Positions 1-10,204 of a stretch of DNA of 64,000 nucleotides are shown here, piece by piece. The stretch covers positions 62,001-126,000 of the forward strand of contig NZ_CP104900.1 of NCBI RefSeq assembly GCF_025449215.1, given 5' to 3'. Position 1 is the first letter of the stretch, and every line of letters begins with the position of its first letter. The notes under the pieces are model-generated. The model saw nothing but the letters and a program-made list of their open reading frames with translations. It made no database searches and was not told the DNA's origin. A program made the translations under genes and the position numbers. The stretch is from Shewanella seohaensis (GTDB lineage: Bacteria; Pseudomonadota; Gammaproteobacteria; Enterobacterales; Shewanellaceae).

Positions 1-491
1 TTGCCATTAAAGCCGCACAAACTGGCCACTTAGTATTATCCACCTTGCACACAAACTCAGCAGCGGAAACCTTAACCCGTTTAATCAATATGGGTGTACC
101 CGGCTATAATATTGCCAGCTCTGTTAATCTTATTATTGCTCAACGACTTGCACGGCGGCTTTGCACTGAATGTAAGCAACCCGAACAAATTCCTGAACAT
201 GAGTTACAACGTTTAGGCTTTACGGATGAGCAAATAACTCAAGGATTTACCACCTATAAACCTGTAGGTTGTGAGCATTGTTCTGGCGGCTATAAAGGAC
301 GGGTAGGTATTTACGAAGTGATGAAAATGTCCGATGAAATTGCTCGCACCATTATGGAAGGGGGCAATTCGTTACAGATAGCAGATCAAGCCAAAACACA
401 GGGGATGAGAGATCTGCGTCAATCGGGCCTTCTTAAAGTTATCCAAGGGGTAACCAGTATTGCTGAAGTAAACCGAGTCACCAGCTTTTAA
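1..491 (+). CDS. pilB: Type IV pilus assembly ATPase PilB, C-terminal part
   Basis: The reading frame is open from the window edge (frame starting at base 3) to a TAA at 489-491, so only about 162 C-terminal residues of the gene are present. The part seen carries the [13 protein letters not shown] segment of GspE/PilB secretion ATPases and the tetracysteine zinc site typical of this family (CTECK and [11 protein letters not shown], around residues 55-95 of the fragment), ending in the usual SIAEVNRVT tail. PilB powers pilus extension at the inner membrane. pilC and pilD follow on the same strand, the classic pilBCD order. The identity is firm from both sequence and neighbours. Confidence 0.95.
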   Translation, partial: AIKAAQTGHLVLSTLHTNSAAETLTRLINMGVPGYNIASSVNLIIAQRLARRLCTECKQPEQIPEHELQRLGFTDEQITQGFTTYKPVGCEHCSGGYKGRVGIYEVMKMSDEIARTIMEGGNSLQIADQAKTQGMRDLRQSGLLKVIQGVTSIAEVNRVTSF

Positions 492-642
492 CCCCTTTTA
501 ATTGAATTGAATTGCGTGACACAGCTCGCTTAACTGTTTTAAATAACCAATTTATCTTTCGCTATATATACTAATCTAATGACGGTAAATTTATAGCTTG
601 CAATGCCTAACAGGGATTAACTGTGACTAATGGGAATACACT

Positions 643-1908
643 ATGGCTACGGCAACAACGGTAAAAAAGCCTCGCGCCAAAAAGAACGAGCAAAAGAGCC
701 AACTAAAGACATACACCTTTGAGTGGAAAGGTTTGAACCGTGATGGCAAAAAAACCGGTGGCGAATTAAAAGGCACCAGTGTCGCCGAGGTGAAAAGCCA
801 GCTTAAGCTTCAAGGGGTTAACCCTAAAGTTGTCCGCAAAAAGGCATCGCCTTTTTTCGCTCGAAATCCAGATATCAAGCCTATGGATATCGCCATGGTG
901 ACACGCCAAATAGCGACTATGCTGGCAGCTGGTGTTCCCTTAGTTACCACCATAGAAATGCTCGGCCGTGGCCATGAAAAACAAAAAATGCGCGAGCTAC
1001 TCAGTACTATATTATCAGAGGTACAATCGGGTATTCCATTGTCAGACTCACTACGCCCCCATAGACGCTATTTTGATGATCTCTATGTCGACTTAGTTGC
1101 AGCGGGTGAGCATTCAGGCTCTCTTGATGCTGTGTTCGATCGAATTGCAACCTACAGAGAAAAAGCTGAAGCCTTAAAGTCCAAAATTAAAAAGGCGATG
1201 TTTTACCCTGCCGCAGTCGTTGTAGTAGCGATAGCAGTAACAACACTGCTTTTGTTGTTTGTAGTACCGCAATTTGAAGATATTTTTAAGGGCTTTGGTG
1301 CTGAGCTTCCTGCTTTCACCCAGATGATCGTTGGCATTTCACGTTTTTTACAGAGTTCTTGGTATATATTCTTCGCTGCCATAGCTATCAGTATCTGGTT
1401 ATTTGTCCGCGCCCACCGAAATTCACAAATGTTTAGGGATCGAATAGATGAACTTGTGCTTAAAATTCCCGTTATCGGCGAGATATTGCATAAAGCAGCT
1501 ATGGCACGATTTTCCCGTACCTTAGCCACCACCTTTGCGGCAGGAGTGCCTTTAATTGACGGCATGGAGTCAGCTGCTGGAGCCTCTGGTAATGCGGTTT
1601 ATCGAGCCGCGTTATTAAAAGTACGCCAAGAAGTCATGGCAGGGATGCAGATGAACGTCGCCATGCGCACCACAGGGCTTTTCCCCGATATGTTAATCCA
1701 AATGGTAATGATTGGTGAAGAGTCTGGCTCACTCGATAGTATGCTAAACAAAGTGGCCAATATTTATGAAATGCAGGTTGATGATGCCGTTGATGGCTTA
1801 TCAAGCCTTATCGAGCCAATTATGATGGTAGTGATTGGTATCTTGGTCGGCGGTTTGATTGTCGGTATGTATCTGCCGATTTTCCAAATGGGTAATATCG
1901 TAGGTTAA
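643..1908 (+). CDS. pilC: Type IV pilus inner-membrane platform protein PilC
   Basis: A 421-residue protein of the GspF/PilC family, the normal length. It has a basic N-terminal cytoplasmic arm followed by two homologous T2SSF domains (roughly residues 85-210 and 290-410). Each domain has the family pattern of a cytoplasmic helical bundle followed by a long hydrophobic segment (about 190-215, 240-260 and 390-415). PilC is the membrane platform on which PilB and PilT act to add or remove pilin. It lies 151 bp after pilB and 55 bp before pilD. Confidence 0.96.
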   Translation: MATATTVKKPRAKKNEQKSQLKTYTFEWKGLNRDGKKTGGELKGTSVAEVKSQLKLQGVNPKVVRKKASPFFARNPDIKPMDIAMVTRQIATMLAAGVPLVTTIEMLGRGHEKQKMRELLSTILSEVQSGIPLSDSLRPHRRYFDDLYVDLVAAGEHSGSLDAVFDRIATYREKAEALKSKIKKAMFYPAAVVVVAIAVTTLLLLFVVPQFEDIFKGFGAELPAFTQMIVGISRFLQSSWYIFFAAIAISIWLFVRAHRNSQMFRDRIDELVLKIPVIGEILHKAAMARFSRTLATTFAAGVPLIDGMESAAGASGNAVYRAALLKVRQEVMAGMQMNVAMRTTGLFPDMLIQMVMIGEESGSLDSMLNKVANIYEMQVDDAVDGLSSLIEPIMMVVIGILVGGLIVGMYLPIFQMGNIVG

Positions 1909-1963
1909 GCTTAACGCAACGAACCCAAACAACTGATTTAATGAGTAATAATAAGAACTAGCA

Positions 1964-2890
1964 ATGTCAGACTTTACATCCCTTTTAAGCCACTCTCTCG
2001 CTCAGAGTCCTTGGCTATTTATTGCGTTAAGCTTTGTGTTTGCCGCCACTATTGGTAGCTTTTTAAATGTCGTCATTCACCGCTTTCCGGTAATGATGAA
2101 GCGCGAATGGCAACAGGAGTGCAATCAATATCTACAGGAATATCATGCTGATGTTGTAAAGCAGATTGGCATCGAAAAGCTCAATAAACCGATAGATACT
2201 TACCCTGAAAAATACAATCTAGTGGTGCCAGGTTCCGCCTGCCCTAAATGTAAAACCGCAATCAAGCCTTGGCATAATTTGCCGATTGTGGGTTGGCTTA
2301 TGCTCAGAGGAAAATGCGCCGCCTGCGATGCGGCAATCTCCTCACGCTATCCGATTATTGAGTTAGTAACAGGATTATTAGTTGCAACAATAGCTTGGCA
2401 TTTTGGTCCTAGCTGGCAGTTTGTGTTTGCTGCGATATTAACCTTCGTATTGATTGCCTTAACGGGTATTGATCTCGATGAGATGCTGCTTCCCGACCAG
2501 ATGACCCTTCCACTCCTATGGCTAGGATTGCTCATTAACCTCAACCATACCTTTACCACTCCAACCGATGCCGTTATAGGTGCTGCAGCGGGCTATTTAA
2601 GTCTCTGGTCGGTGTTTTGGCTGTTTAAGCTACTCACAGGTAAGGAAGGCATGGGTTATGGCGACTTTAAACTGCTCGCCGTATTTGGCGCATGGCTAGG
2701 TTGGCAAATGCTCCCCCTAGTCATTTTACTGTCTTCTTTAGTTGGCGCCCTTGTCGGCATCACGCTCATCGTGCTCAAACGTAATCAGCTAGCAAACCCA
2801 ATCCCCTTTGGGCCTTATATTGCCGCCGCTGGTTGGATAGCGCTAATCTGGGGACAACCTATAGTCGATTGGTATCTAAGTACGTTGTAA
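1964..2890 (+). CDS. pilD: Prepilin peptidase / N-methyltransferase PilD
   Basis: A 308-residue polytopic membrane protein. It cleaves the leader of type IV prepilins and type II secretion pseudopilins and methylates the new N terminus. The N-terminal half has two CxxC pairs (CPKC and CAAC) spanning the zinc-binding cytoplasmic loop. The two catalytic aspartates of this aspartyl protease family are visible in GIDLDEMLLPDQ and in the GxGD-type motif GMGYGDFKL. Multiple hydrophobic helices follow. It ends the pilBCD group, and coaE starts 95 bp downstream, an arrangement shared by many gammaproteobacteria. Confidence 0.96.
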   Translation: MSDFTSLLSHSLAQSPWLFIALSFVFAATIGSFLNVVIHRFPVMMKREWQQECNQYLQEYHADVVKQIGIEKLNKPIDTYPEKYNLVVPGSACPKCKTAIKPWHNLPIVGWLMLRGKCAACDAAISSRYPIIELVTGLLVATIAWHFGPSWQFVFAAILTFVLIALTGIDLDEMLLPDQMTLPLLWLGLLINLNHTFTTPTDAVIGAAAGYLSLWSVFWLFKLLTGKEGMGYGDFKLLAVFGAWLGWQMLPLVILLSSLVGALVGITLIVLKRNQLANPIPFGPYIAAAGWIALIWGQPIVDWYLSTL

Positions 2891-2985
2891 AAACACTGGT
2901 GTACCTTTCTTTCTTCAGCGTTTGGCGTTCAAGTTCGTACGGAATAGTCTGTATCGAGTAGGTACCTCATCTAGATGGGAATCTT

Positions 2986-3603
2986 ATGTCCAAGTTTGTC
3001 ATAGGTCTAACGGGTGGCATTGGTAGCGGTAAAACTACCGTGGCCAATTTATTTGCCGAAGAAGGTGTTGATTTAGTCGATGCCGATGTAGTAGCTCGCA
3101 AAGTCGTCGCTAAAGGCTCAAAAGGACTCGAAGCAATTATTGCTCACTTCGGCACTGAAATAGTAACCGAAGCTGGAGAGCTTGACCGAGCCAAGCTGCG
3201 ACAACGGGTGTTTAGAGATGAGCAAGAACGCCAATGGTTGAATCAGTTGCTCCACCCTATGATCCGCCAAGAAATGTTGTCACAAGTCGAAAATGCTACC
3301 TCAGACTATGTAATTATGGTTGTGCCCTTGCTATTTGAGAACGGGTTAGATAGGTTAGTCAATCGGACTTTAGTGGTGGATATTTCGCCGGAGTTGCAAG
3401 TAAGCCGTACCGTAAAACGGGACAATGTGGACGCCACTCAGGTAAATAACATCATTAATAGCCAATGTAGTCGCAATGACAAACTCGCTAGAGCCGACGA
3501 CATTATTGATAATCAGGGAGAGATATCAAAACTAAAACAAGAGGTGCAAGCATTGCACCAGCGCTATTTACAATTATCTGGTAATCACGACGCCCATGAC
3601 TGA
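2986..3603 (+). CDS. coaE: Dephospho-CoA kinase
   Basis: A 205-residue kinase for the last step of coenzyme A synthesis: ATP-dependent phosphorylation of the 3'-hydroxyl of dephospho-CoA. The P-loop GLTGGIGSGKTT is at residues 7-18, followed by the DADVVARKVV segment and the VPLLFENG region of the CoaE family. Its end overlaps the zapD start by 8 bases (ATG at 3596, stop at 3601-3603), so the two are probably translationally coupled. Confidence 0.97.
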   Translation: MSKFVIGLTGGIGSGKTTVANLFAEEGVDLVDADVVARKVVAKGSKGLEAIIAHFGTEIVTEAGELDRAKLRQRVFRDEQERQWLNQLLHPMIRQEMLSQVENATSDYVIMVVPLLFENGLDRLVNRTLVVDISPELQVSRTVKRDNVDATQVNNIINSQCSRNDKLARADDIIDNQGEISKLKQEVQALHQRYLQLSGNHDAHD

Positions 3604-4330
3604 CTTAGTTTACGAACAGCCTTTAAATGAGAAGATTCGCAGCTATTTGCGCCTCGAATATCTCAATAAACAGCTCGGTAATAATCTAAATCACGACCAC
3701 CAGCATAGATGTTTCTACCCTCTTTTCTCCCTGTGCGAATTATCGGAGCGTTGCGATTATCGCAACGAAGTCCTTAAAGATATCGAGCGCAATCTGCTTC
3801 AACTGAGCAAATGGCAAGAGCTCGACCATGTCGATAGCGAACAGATTGAGTTTTACATTCAAGCATTAATGCAAGCCAGAGAGCCACTACAGCGTCCCGA
3901 GCGCTGTGGTAGTCAACTCAAACAAGACCGATTTTTATCGGCTCTGCGACAGCGTTTTGGCATGCCAGGTGCCTGCTGTAACTTCGACCTCCCCCAACTG
4001 CATTTTTGGCTCGCCAAACCCTGGGAAGAAAGACAGCAAGATTACCAAGCTTGGATCAGCCATTTTGATCCCCTTCTCACCCCCATCACGCTTTTACTTC
4101 AACTTACCCGCAGTACCGCCCATTTCGATAACGCCACCGCCCATGCCGGTTTTTACCAAGGTGACAGCGCTCAAGCGCTCTCGCTAGTACGCGTCAAAGT
4201 CGATGCCGCCCACGGCTGCTACCCCACCATCAGTGGTCATCGCAATCGCTACGCCATCCACTTTGTCCAATTCGACCAACAGCGCCACTCCGACCGCAGC
4301 ATCGAATTCCTACTGGCGACCTGTGCCTGA
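3596..4330 (+). CDS. zapD: Cell division protein ZapD
   Basis: A 244-residue protein of the ZapD (YacF) family, which binds and bundles FtsZ filaments at the division ring. I recognise it by the N-terminal VYEQPLNEKIRSYLRLEYL segment, the total length, and its place between coaE and yacG, which is the E. coli order. The start is fixed by the 8-base overlap with coaE. No frameshift is seen. Confidence 0.95.
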   Translation: MTDLVYEQPLNEKIRSYLRLEYLNKQLGNNLNHDHQHRCFYPLFSLCELSERCDYRNEVLKDIERNLLQLSKWQELDHVDSEQIEFYIQALMQAREPLQRPERCGSQLKQDRFLSALRQRFGMPGACCNFDLPQLHFWLAKPWEERQQDYQAWISHFDPLLTPITLLLQLTRSTAHFDNATAHAGFYQGDSAQALSLVRVKVDAAHGCYPTISGHRNRYAIHFVQFDQQRHSDRSIEFLLATCA

Positions 4331-4437
4331 AGCCTTTACACTAACGACCTCTAAGCTACTGCTGAGTTAAAGCCGCATAATTGCGATACTCAGCGATTTC
4401 CTTGTTATTTCAGTCGACTGCTAAGGAGAAGTCTATT

Positions 4438-4647
4438 ATGCCGTTAACCGTCAACTGTCCCATTTGTAAAACCCCAGTAGAATGGGTTCCTCAATCGGAA
4501 TTCAAACCCTTTTGTAGCGAGCGCTGCAAGATGATTGACCTCGGCGATTGGGCCTCCGAAAAACATGCTATTCCGGTCAAATCTGAGTTTGACCTCGACG
4601 CGTTAGATGAACTCGGTTACGACGAAGAAAGCTTTTTCAAAGAGTAA
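4438..4647 (+). CDS. yacG: DNA gyrase inhibitor YacG
   Basis: A 69-residue zinc-finger protein starting at the ATG after a strong AAGGAG ribosome site near 4423; a longer upstream extension of the frame is unlikely. Four cysteines in the pattern CPICK ... FCSERCK form the YacG zinc site, and the tail is acidic. In E. coli YacG binds GyrB and inhibits gyrase. It sits between zapD and mutT, as is common in gammaproteobacteria. Confidence 0.95.
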   Translation: MPLTVNCPICKTPVEWVPQSEFKPFCSERCKMIDLGDWASEKHAIPVKSEFDLDALDELGYDEESFFKE

Positions 4648-4681
4648 TACTCAATAATCAGCCCTTTATAAGCAGAATTTT

Positions 4682-5074
4682 ATGACAAAACGCATTCATG
4701 TTGCCGTCGGCATTATCCTCAACCCTAACGGGCAAATCCTACTCGCTAAGCGACCAGAACATTTACATCAAGGCGGTAAGTGGGAATTTCCAGGAGGCAA
4801 AGTCGAACAGGGCGAAACCGTCACCCAAGCCTTAATTCGTGAGCTAAAAGAGGAAGTTGCGCTAATCGTCAGCGCAAGCGAGCCTTTTATGGCGCTAAGC
4901 TACGATTATCCCGATAAACAAGTGTTACTCGATATTCACACTGTCAGTGAATTTACGGGAGAGGCGCAAGGGCTTGAAGGGCAACAGATTGCTTGGGTCA
5001 ATAGGCATGAACTGAGCCATTACGACTTCCCCGAGGCCAATAAACCGATCCTCGCCAAGTTATTGGAGCAATAG
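4682..5074 (+). CDS. mutT: 8-oxo-dGTP diphosphatase MutT (Nudix)
   Basis: A 130-residue Nudix hydrolase, the usual length for MutT. The Nudix box is complete: GGKVEQGE, then RELKEEV with the expected spacing (about residues 37-59). The N terminus KRIHVAVGIILNPNGQILLAKRP is typical of MutT. It removes 8-oxo-dGTP from the nucleotide pool and so prevents A-to-C transversions. It lies 34 bp after yacG, probably in one transcript. Confidence 0.95.
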   Translation: MTKRIHVAVGIILNPNGQILLAKRPEHLHQGGKWEFPGGKVEQGETVTQALIRELKEEVALIVSASEPFMALSYDYPDKQVLLDIHTVSEFTGEAQGLEGQQIAWVNRHELSHYDFPEANKPILAKLLEQ

Positions 5075-5215
5075 CAAACTTTTTGCAGGCAGAAGCAAGT
5101 TTTACATTAGCGATACGTGATCTGGCTTGCAGCAAACTCATTGGCAACTTTTAGAAAACGAAAATTAGTGTTTGAATGCAAACTCATTATTATTCTTCGA
5201 TTTCGAGGGCATATC

Positions 5216-5752
5216 ATGCACAATAACGTTAAAGCATTACTCGCCACGACCGCGTTATTTTTTAGCTGCCAAGTACTAGCAAATGGCGGCTGTGGCTTTG
5301 AAGAGCAACAACAGGGCTTGATTGCCACCTGCAGCGAGGAGAAACAAGAAGTGATTTTAACTGGTGTAGTTGAAGCGCAACATTTAGTAAAAGATCTCAA
5401 TGAGTTTGCTGAGGGCTACAAGAGCTATCAAGTGGATACCGCATCCTTAGCCCCTCTTAAAAATATCACTGAGCCAACCGAAATCGTGGTCATCATCGGC
5501 ACTTGGTGCCCAGACTGCCATCGCGAAACACCCCGCTTTATTCGCATTATGGAAGAAGTGGCTAACCCCAATATCAAAGTGACTTATATTGGGGTTGATC
5601 GCAGCAAGCAAGATCCTGAAGGACTGGCGGCAAAATACGAATTCAAGCGTATTCCCACCTTTATCGTGCTACAACAGGGTAAAGAAATTGGCCGTATTGT
5701 TGAGCGTCCAACCGTCTCGCTCGAAAAAGATTTAGTCGAGATTTTAAACTAA
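5216..5752 (+). CDS. Secreted thioredoxin-family protein
   Basis: A 178-residue protein with an N-terminal signal peptide (hydrophobic stretch ending CQVLANG near residue 23) and a thioredoxin fold domain with the active-site motif WCPDC in place of the classic WCGPC. The cis-proline loop is visible in KRIPTFIVLQ. I chose the ATG at 5216 because it gives a clean signal peptide; an upstream extension of the frame has no such feature. It probably works as a periplasmic thiol-disulfide protein, but the substrate is unknown. A strong bidirectional terminator follows. Confidence 0.8.
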   Translation: MHNNVKALLATTALFFSCQVLANGGCGFEEQQQGLIATCSEEKQEVILTGVVEAQHLVKDLNEFAEGYKSYQVDTASLAPLKNITEPTEIVVIIGTWCPDCHRETPRFIRIMEEVANPNIKVTYIGVDRSKQDPEGLAAKYEFKRIPTFIVLQQGKEIGRIVERPTVSLEKDLVEILN

Positions 5753-5769
5753 TCTCGAGTCGGTAAATC

Positions 5770-5810
5770 ATAAAGGCCGCCAAGTGTACACTTGGCGGCC
5801 TTTATCTTTT
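5770..5810. terminator. Bidirectional Rho-independent terminator
   Basis: A near-perfect palindrome with arms AAAGGCCGCCAAGTG and CACTTGGCGGCCTTT and almost no loop, followed by T-rich sequence on + and preceded by A/T on the other side. It lies between the convergent thioredoxin-like gene and gppA, so it can serve both. Confidence 0.85.
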
Positions 5811-5825
5811 AAAATGGATTTGAAG

Positions 5826-6752
5826 TTAAATCGCTTCTTCTAAAATTCGCTGTGCCAGCATCACTAGCACGCCCTCACGCAGTGCGCCGCCTGATAGCGT
5901 CAACTGCTCAATCCCCAAGAATTCAAAGAGCGCGAGTAAAATCGCCACTCCAGCGGCAAATGTCGGTGCGCGCTCGGCACTAAGGCCGATAATCCCCATA
6001 AGACTCGCATGTTCTTCAGCAAGGATTTCCGCTTTAAGCTGATTCAGCACAGCTAAGGTAATGATTTCAGACTGCTTACGGTGCATTAAGACTTCGACCA
6101 CAGATTGCACCGCGCCAGAAGCCCCCACCACACAGTGCCATCCTAAGTCTTTTAACCTTTGCCTATGTTCACCTAAGACTTCCAACACTTCCTGCTTGGC
6201 ATCGTCAAAATCGAGCTCTTGCAACGGAGCGTTGTTAAAGAAGCGACGGTTAAAGGTCACGCTACCCATAGGCAAACTGGTCTTAAACTGAACTTGGTGA
6301 CCATCACCGATAATAAACTCGGTACTGGCGCCACCAATATCGATCACTAAACGTCGACCTTGGCCGCAAGTGGTCGCCACCATACCTTGATAAATCAGCT
6401 CAGCTTCACGCATGCCTGAGATAATCTCAATCGGATGACCCAAAAGCGGAATCGCCTTCTGATTAAACTCATCGGCATTATGGATACAGCGCAGTGTCGC
6501 GGTAGCAATTACAGCGACATGATTAGGATGGATTTTATGCAGCGCTAACATTTGGGCAAACATTGCTAGACAATCTAGGCCACGCTGCATCACTTCTGCG
6601 GTTAGATGACCATCTTCGCCAATGCCTTCGGCTAACCTTACTTTACGTTTGTATTTAGCAATAATGTGTGGCTGACCGCCTTTTGTCTTAGCGATCAGCA
6701 TATTAAAGCTATTAGAGCCTAAAGTAATGGCGGCATAAGCGGGTGTTGGCAT
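5826..6752 (-). CDS. gppA: Ppx/GppA family phosphatase (short form)
   Basis: A 308-residue actin-fold phosphatase of the exopolyphosphatase / guanosine pentaphosphatase family. Phosphate-loop motifs are visible: ITLGSNSFNMLI near the N terminus and IDIGGASTEF near residue 145. The protein covers only the two ASKHA domains and lacks the C-terminal HD-like extension of E. coli GppA (about 494 residues). Whether it hydrolyses pppGpp, polyphosphate or both cannot be told from sequence. Its ATG directly abuts the rhlB stop codon, and the gppA-rhlB pair matches the E. coli locus. Confidence 0.88.
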   Translation of the reverse strand: MPTPAYAAITLGSNSFNMLIAKTKGGQPHIIAKYKRKVRLAEGIGEDGHLTAEVMQRGLDCLAMFAQMLALHKIHPNHVAVIATATLRCIHNADEFNQKAIPLLGHPIEIISGMREAELIYQGMVATTCGQGRRLVIDIGGASTEFIIGDGHQVQFKTSLPMGSVTFNRRFFNNAPLQELDFDDAKQEVLEVLGEHRQRLKDLGWHCVVGASGAVQSVVEVLMHRKQSEIITLAVLNQLKAEILAEEHASLMGIIGLSAERAPTFAAGVAILLALFEFLGIEQLTLSGGALREGVLVMLAQRILEEAI

Positions 6753-8072
6753 TTAAGGCTGTCTACGCGTCCTGTCATGGCGAGGTGGACGTCCACCACT
6801 ACGATGGGCACCTTGTGGTCGCCCTGCACCTGAGCGTTCACGTAAATTGCGTGCTCCCGCAGGATGCTTGCGATGAATTTTGACCGGCGGCGGAATATCT
6901 TCCAGCAAGGCATCACGGTCATAATTGCTCACAGGAATAGAGTGATTGATGTAGGTTTCAATCGCAGGCAAATTCAGGGCATATTCTTCACAGGCAAAAC
7001 TGACCGATACACCTTTGTTACCCGCACGCCCAGTACGACCAATACGGTGGACGTAATCTTCACAATCATCAGGTAAATCATAATTGTAGACGTGGGAAAC
7101 ATCGGAAATATGCAGTCCGCGCGCGGCAACGTCGGTCGCGACCAGAATATCTAATTGGCCTTGGGTAAATTGCTCGAGAATGCGAATACGCTTCTTCTGC
7201 GGCACATCGCCCGTCAGCAAACCAACGCGGTGTCCATCCCCTTCAAGCCAAGACCATAGGTTTTCACAACTGTGCTTAGTGTTTGAAAAAACAATAGCCT
7301 TCTCTGGCCAATCTTCTTCAATCAGCGTCAGCAGCAAACGCATTTTGTCTTCTTGGGAAGGATAGAAAATTTCTTCTTTGATGTTCTTGGAGGTTTTTTC
7401 TTCGGGGGCGATTTCGACTTTCACAGGATCATTCATATGATCGTAGGCGAGTTCCTGCACTTTCATCGAAAGCGTCGCCGAAAACAGCATATTCAGACGC
7501 TGATCGGCACTGGGCATACGTCGGAATAGGAAACGAATATCCTTGATAAAACCAAGATCGAACATACGGTCGGCTTCATCTAGTACCACCGCTTGAATAC
7601 CACCGAGATTGATAATTCCTTGACGAACGTAATCAATGATGCGCCCGGTAGTACCAATCAGAATATCTACGCCTTGATCGAGCGTCTTACGCTGTACATC
7701 ATAGCTTTCACCGCCATAGACAATGCCGACTTTTAAGTGGCTGTGTTTGGCTAGAAGAATTGCGTCTTTCGCGATTTGAATCGCCAGCTCTCGGGTTGGA
7801 GCCATAATGATGGCGCGCGGCTGATTTAACTGACGGTTTTCAGGAACAGGCGTCGACAATAAATGGTTAAATGTGGCAACCAAAAACGCCATTGTCTTAC
7901 CCGTGCCCGTTTGGGCTTGGCCGGCGATATCTTTTGATTGAAGTAATACGGGTAATGATAACGCCTGAATCGGCGTACAAAATTCAAAGCCGTTTTCGGC
8001 AAGTGCCTGTTTAACCTCTGGATGCAGAGGAAGGTCGGCAAATTTTTGATTAGATAAATGTGTTTGGCTCAT
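6753..8072 (-). CDS. rhlB: ATP-dependent RNA helicase RhlB
   Basis: A 439-residue DEAD-box RNA helicase. Motifs seen in order: Q motif with [11 protein letters not shown], motif I AQTGTGKT, motif II LDEAD, motif III SAT, motif [12 protein letters not shown], motif [12 protein letters not shown]. The C-terminal tail is rich in Arg, Gly and Pro, as in RhlB, which unwinds RNA for the RNase E degradosome. I take the ATG at 8070-8072, which gives [11 protein letters not shown] as in E. coli RhlB. It is divergent from trxA, the E. coli arrangement. Confidence 0.96.
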   Translation of the reverse strand: MSQTHLSNQKFADLPLHPEVKQALAENGFEFCTPIQALSLPVLLQSKDIAGQAQTGTGKTMAFLVATFNHLLSTPVPENRQLNQPRAIIMAPTRELAIQIAKDAILLAKHSHLKVGIVYGGESYDVQRKTLDQGVDILIGTTGRIIDYVRQGIINLGGIQAVVLDEADRMFDLGFIKDIRFLFRRMPSADQRLNMLFSATLSMKVQELAYDHMNDPVKVEIAPEEKTSKNIKEEIFYPSQEDKMRLLLTLIEEDWPEKAIVFSNTKHSCENLWSWLEGDGHRVGLLTGDVPQKKRIRILEQFTQGQLDILVATDVAARGLHISDVSHVYNYDLPDDCEDYVHRIGRTGRAGNKGVSVSFACEEYALNLPAIETYINHSIPVSNYDRDALLEDIPPPVKIHRKHPAGARNLRERSGAGRPQGAHRSGGRPPRHDRTRRQP

Positions 8073-8224
8073 AGCGCAAGCATACCATTTGGGGTTGCAA
8101 TAAGATACTCGATCGTTTGAAATAGCCACATTGTAAAAAGGTAACTTGAAAAGCTATTTTTCAGCCCCAATATACATGGTAAGCCATTAACAAACCAGCA
8201 ATGGCAACCAAACTGGAGAACATC

Positions 8225-8551
8225 ATGAGCGATAAAATTATATACCTGAGCGACGACAGCTTCGAAAACGACGTATTAAAGGCCGATTTACCAGTATTGG
8301 TAGACTTTTGGGCTGAATGGTGTGGTCCATGCAAAATGATCGCTCCTATCCTTGACGACGTTGCCGAAGAGTACGCAGGTCGTGTGACTATCGCTAAATT
8401 AAACGTTGACCAAAACAACGTTTCTCCAGCGAAATATGGCGTTCGTGGTATCCCAACTTTACTGTTATTCAAGAACGGTGAATTAGCGGCAACTAAAGTT
8501 GGCGCACTGTCAAAAACTCAATTAAAAGAGTTCATCGACGCACAAATCTAA
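8225..8551 (+). CDS. trxA: Thioredoxin 1
   Basis: A 108-residue thioredoxin, exactly the E. coli length. The active site WCGPCK and the cis-proline segment GIPTLLLF are present. The start [11 protein letters not shown] is preceded by a GGAG-type ribosome site; an upstream in-frame start is unlikely. It reduces ribonucleotide reductase and other cytosolic disulfides. rho follows after a 211-bp leader, as in E. coli. Confidence 0.97.
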   Translation: MSDKIIYLSDDSFENDVLKADLPVLVDFWAEWCGPCKMIAPILDDVAEEYAGRVTIAKLNVDQNNVSPAKYGVRGIPTLLLFKNGELAATKVGALSKTQLKEFIDAQI

Positions 8552-8573
8552 TTTGTTGTCGCTATGAGTGACC

Positions 8574-8604
8574 TCCGGCACAAGCTTTAATTAATTGTGC
8601 CGGA
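8574..8604 (+). promoter_or_regulatory. Hairpin in the trxA-rho leader
   Basis: A perfect 10-bp inverted repeat, TCCGGCACAA (8574-8583) and TTGTGCCGGA (8595-8604), with an 11-base AT-rich loop. It starts 23 bases after the trxA stop. No T-run follows, so a simple terminator is not clear. It could end trxA weakly or act in the rho leader, which is autoregulated in E. coli. Confidence 0.5.
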
Positions 8605-8762
8605 ATACCCCTAAATTTCTGGACGCCCCGCTTTGTTAGTGCTACTTTAATAACCAGATTCTTTCTAACTAAACCACTTCTCGCTCGTCAATCACTATCC
8701 TGAATCACAAACTTTACTGATTGATCGCGGTAAGCTTTGTCGCGTAACACAAGATCCCCAAC

Positions 8763-10028
8763 ATGAACTTAACTGAATTAAAAGACACGCCGATATCCGA
8801 CCTAGTCTCGCTAGCCGAAAATATGAAACTCGAAAATATGGCCCGCGCTCGCAAGCAGGACATTATTTTCTCTATTCTTAAAGCCCACGCCAAAAGCGGC
8901 GAAGACATTTTCGGTGGTGGTGTATTAGAAATACTCCAAGACGGATTCGGTTTCTTACGTAGTGCAGATGGATCTTACTTAGCTGGCCCGGATGATATTT
9001 ATGTATCACCAAGCCAAATTCGCCGCTTTAACATGCGAACGGGCGACACGATTTTTGGCAAGATTCGCCCACCAAAAGAAGGTGAACGTTATTTTGCCCT
9101 GCTAAAAGTTAACGAAGTTAACTTCGATAAACCTGAAAACTCTCGCAACAAAATCCTCTTTGAAAACTTAACCCCACTCCACGCAGAAGAACGTATGCGC
9201 ATGGAGCGTGGTAATGGCTCTACTGAAGACATCACTGCCCGTATTCTGGATTTATGCTCGCCTATCGGTAAGGGTCAACGTGGTCTGATCGTCGCGCCAC
9301 CAAAAGCGGGTAAAACCTTATTACTGCAAAACATTGCTCAGTCAATCACCTACAACAACCCAGAAGTCGTGTTGATGGTACTGCTGATCGATGAACGTCC
9401 TGAAGAAGTGACCGAGATGCAACGCCTAGTTCAAGGCGAAGTGATTGCATCGACCTTCGACGAACCAGCTAGCCGTCACGTACAAGTGGCTGAAATGGTC
9501 ATTGAAAAAGCCAAGCGTTTAGTTGAGCACAAGAAAGACGTAGTGATTCTACTCGACTCTATCACTCGTTTGGCTCGCGCCTACAACACTGTTATCCCAT
9601 CATCGGGCAAAGTGTTAACTGGTGGTGTGGATGCAAACGCCCTGCACCGTCCTAAGCGCTTCTTCGGTGCGGCTCGTAACATCGAAAACGGCGGCAGCTT
9701 AACGATTATTGCTACCGCTCTGGTTGATACTGGCTCGAAAATGGACGAAGTGATCTACGAAGAGTTCAAAGGTACAGGTAACCAAGAACTGCATCTGTCA
9801 CGCAAGGCCGCTGAAAAACGCGTATTCCCTGCAATTGACTTCAACCGCAGTGGTACTCGTCGCGAAGAAAAACTGACCACGCCAGATGAACTGCAAAAGA
9901 TGTGGATCCTGCGTAAGATCTTAAATCCAATGGATGAAGTCAGCGCAATGGAATTCCTGATCGATAAACTGGCTATGACTAAGACCAACGAAGAATTCTT
10001 CACCGCGATGAAACGCGCTAAGTCTTAA
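8763..10028 (+). CDS. rho: Transcription termination factor Rho
   Basis: A 421-residue hexameric RNA helicase, two residues longer than E. coli Rho. The RNA-binding OSB domain holds the primary site (GFGFLRS near residue 60). The ATPase domain has Walker [11 protein letters not shown] near residue 180 and Walker [15 protein letters not shown] near 260, with the Q-loop and R-loop regions ([15 protein letters not shown]) downstream. It stops untranslated transcripts and non-coding RNA synthesis. A strong terminator follows. Confidence 0.98.
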   Translation: MNLTELKDTPISDLVSLAENMKLENMARARKQDIIFSILKAHAKSGEDIFGGGVLEILQDGFGFLRSADGSYLAGPDDIYVSPSQIRRFNMRTGDTIFGKIRPPKEGERYFALLKVNEVNFDKPENSRNKILFENLTPLHAEERMRMERGNGSTEDITARILDLCSPIGKGQRGLIVAPPKAGKTLLLQNIAQSITYNNPEVVLMVLLIDERPEEVTEMQRLVQGEVIASTFDEPASRHVQVAEMVIEKAKRLVEHKKDVVILLDSITRLARAYNTVIPSSGKVLTGGVDANALHRPKRFFGAARNIENGGSLTIIATALVDTGSKMDEVIYEEFKGTGNQELHLSRKAAEKRVFPAIDFNRSGTRREEKLTTPDELQKMWILRKILNPMDEVSAMEFLIDKLAMTKTNEEFFTAMKRAKS

Positions 10029-10053
10029 TCCTAGGTTTAGGGTCAAATCTTTC

Positions 10054-10082
10054 AAAAAAGCCGCTTAATGCGGCTTTTTTAT
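10054..10082 (+). terminator. Rho-independent terminator after rho
   Basis: Stem AAAAAAGCCGC / GCGGCTTTTTT with the 5-base loop TTAAT, ending in a T-run. It begins 26 bases after the rho stop. Confidence 0.92.
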
Positions 10083-10204
10083 TGCGCCGAGTTTAGCTGG
10101 ACAAGATTAAATCACAGAGCGATGAGCCCTCTTCACAGAGGAAATCGCGAAGGCAACCACTTATCAAGCCTCAGCGAACTCCCTCTGATTCCCACATTCA
10201 ATTG

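Noticed and set aside
4381..4437. N-terminal extension of yacG
   Set aside because: No family member has it, and a strong ribosome site precedes the internal ATG at 4438.
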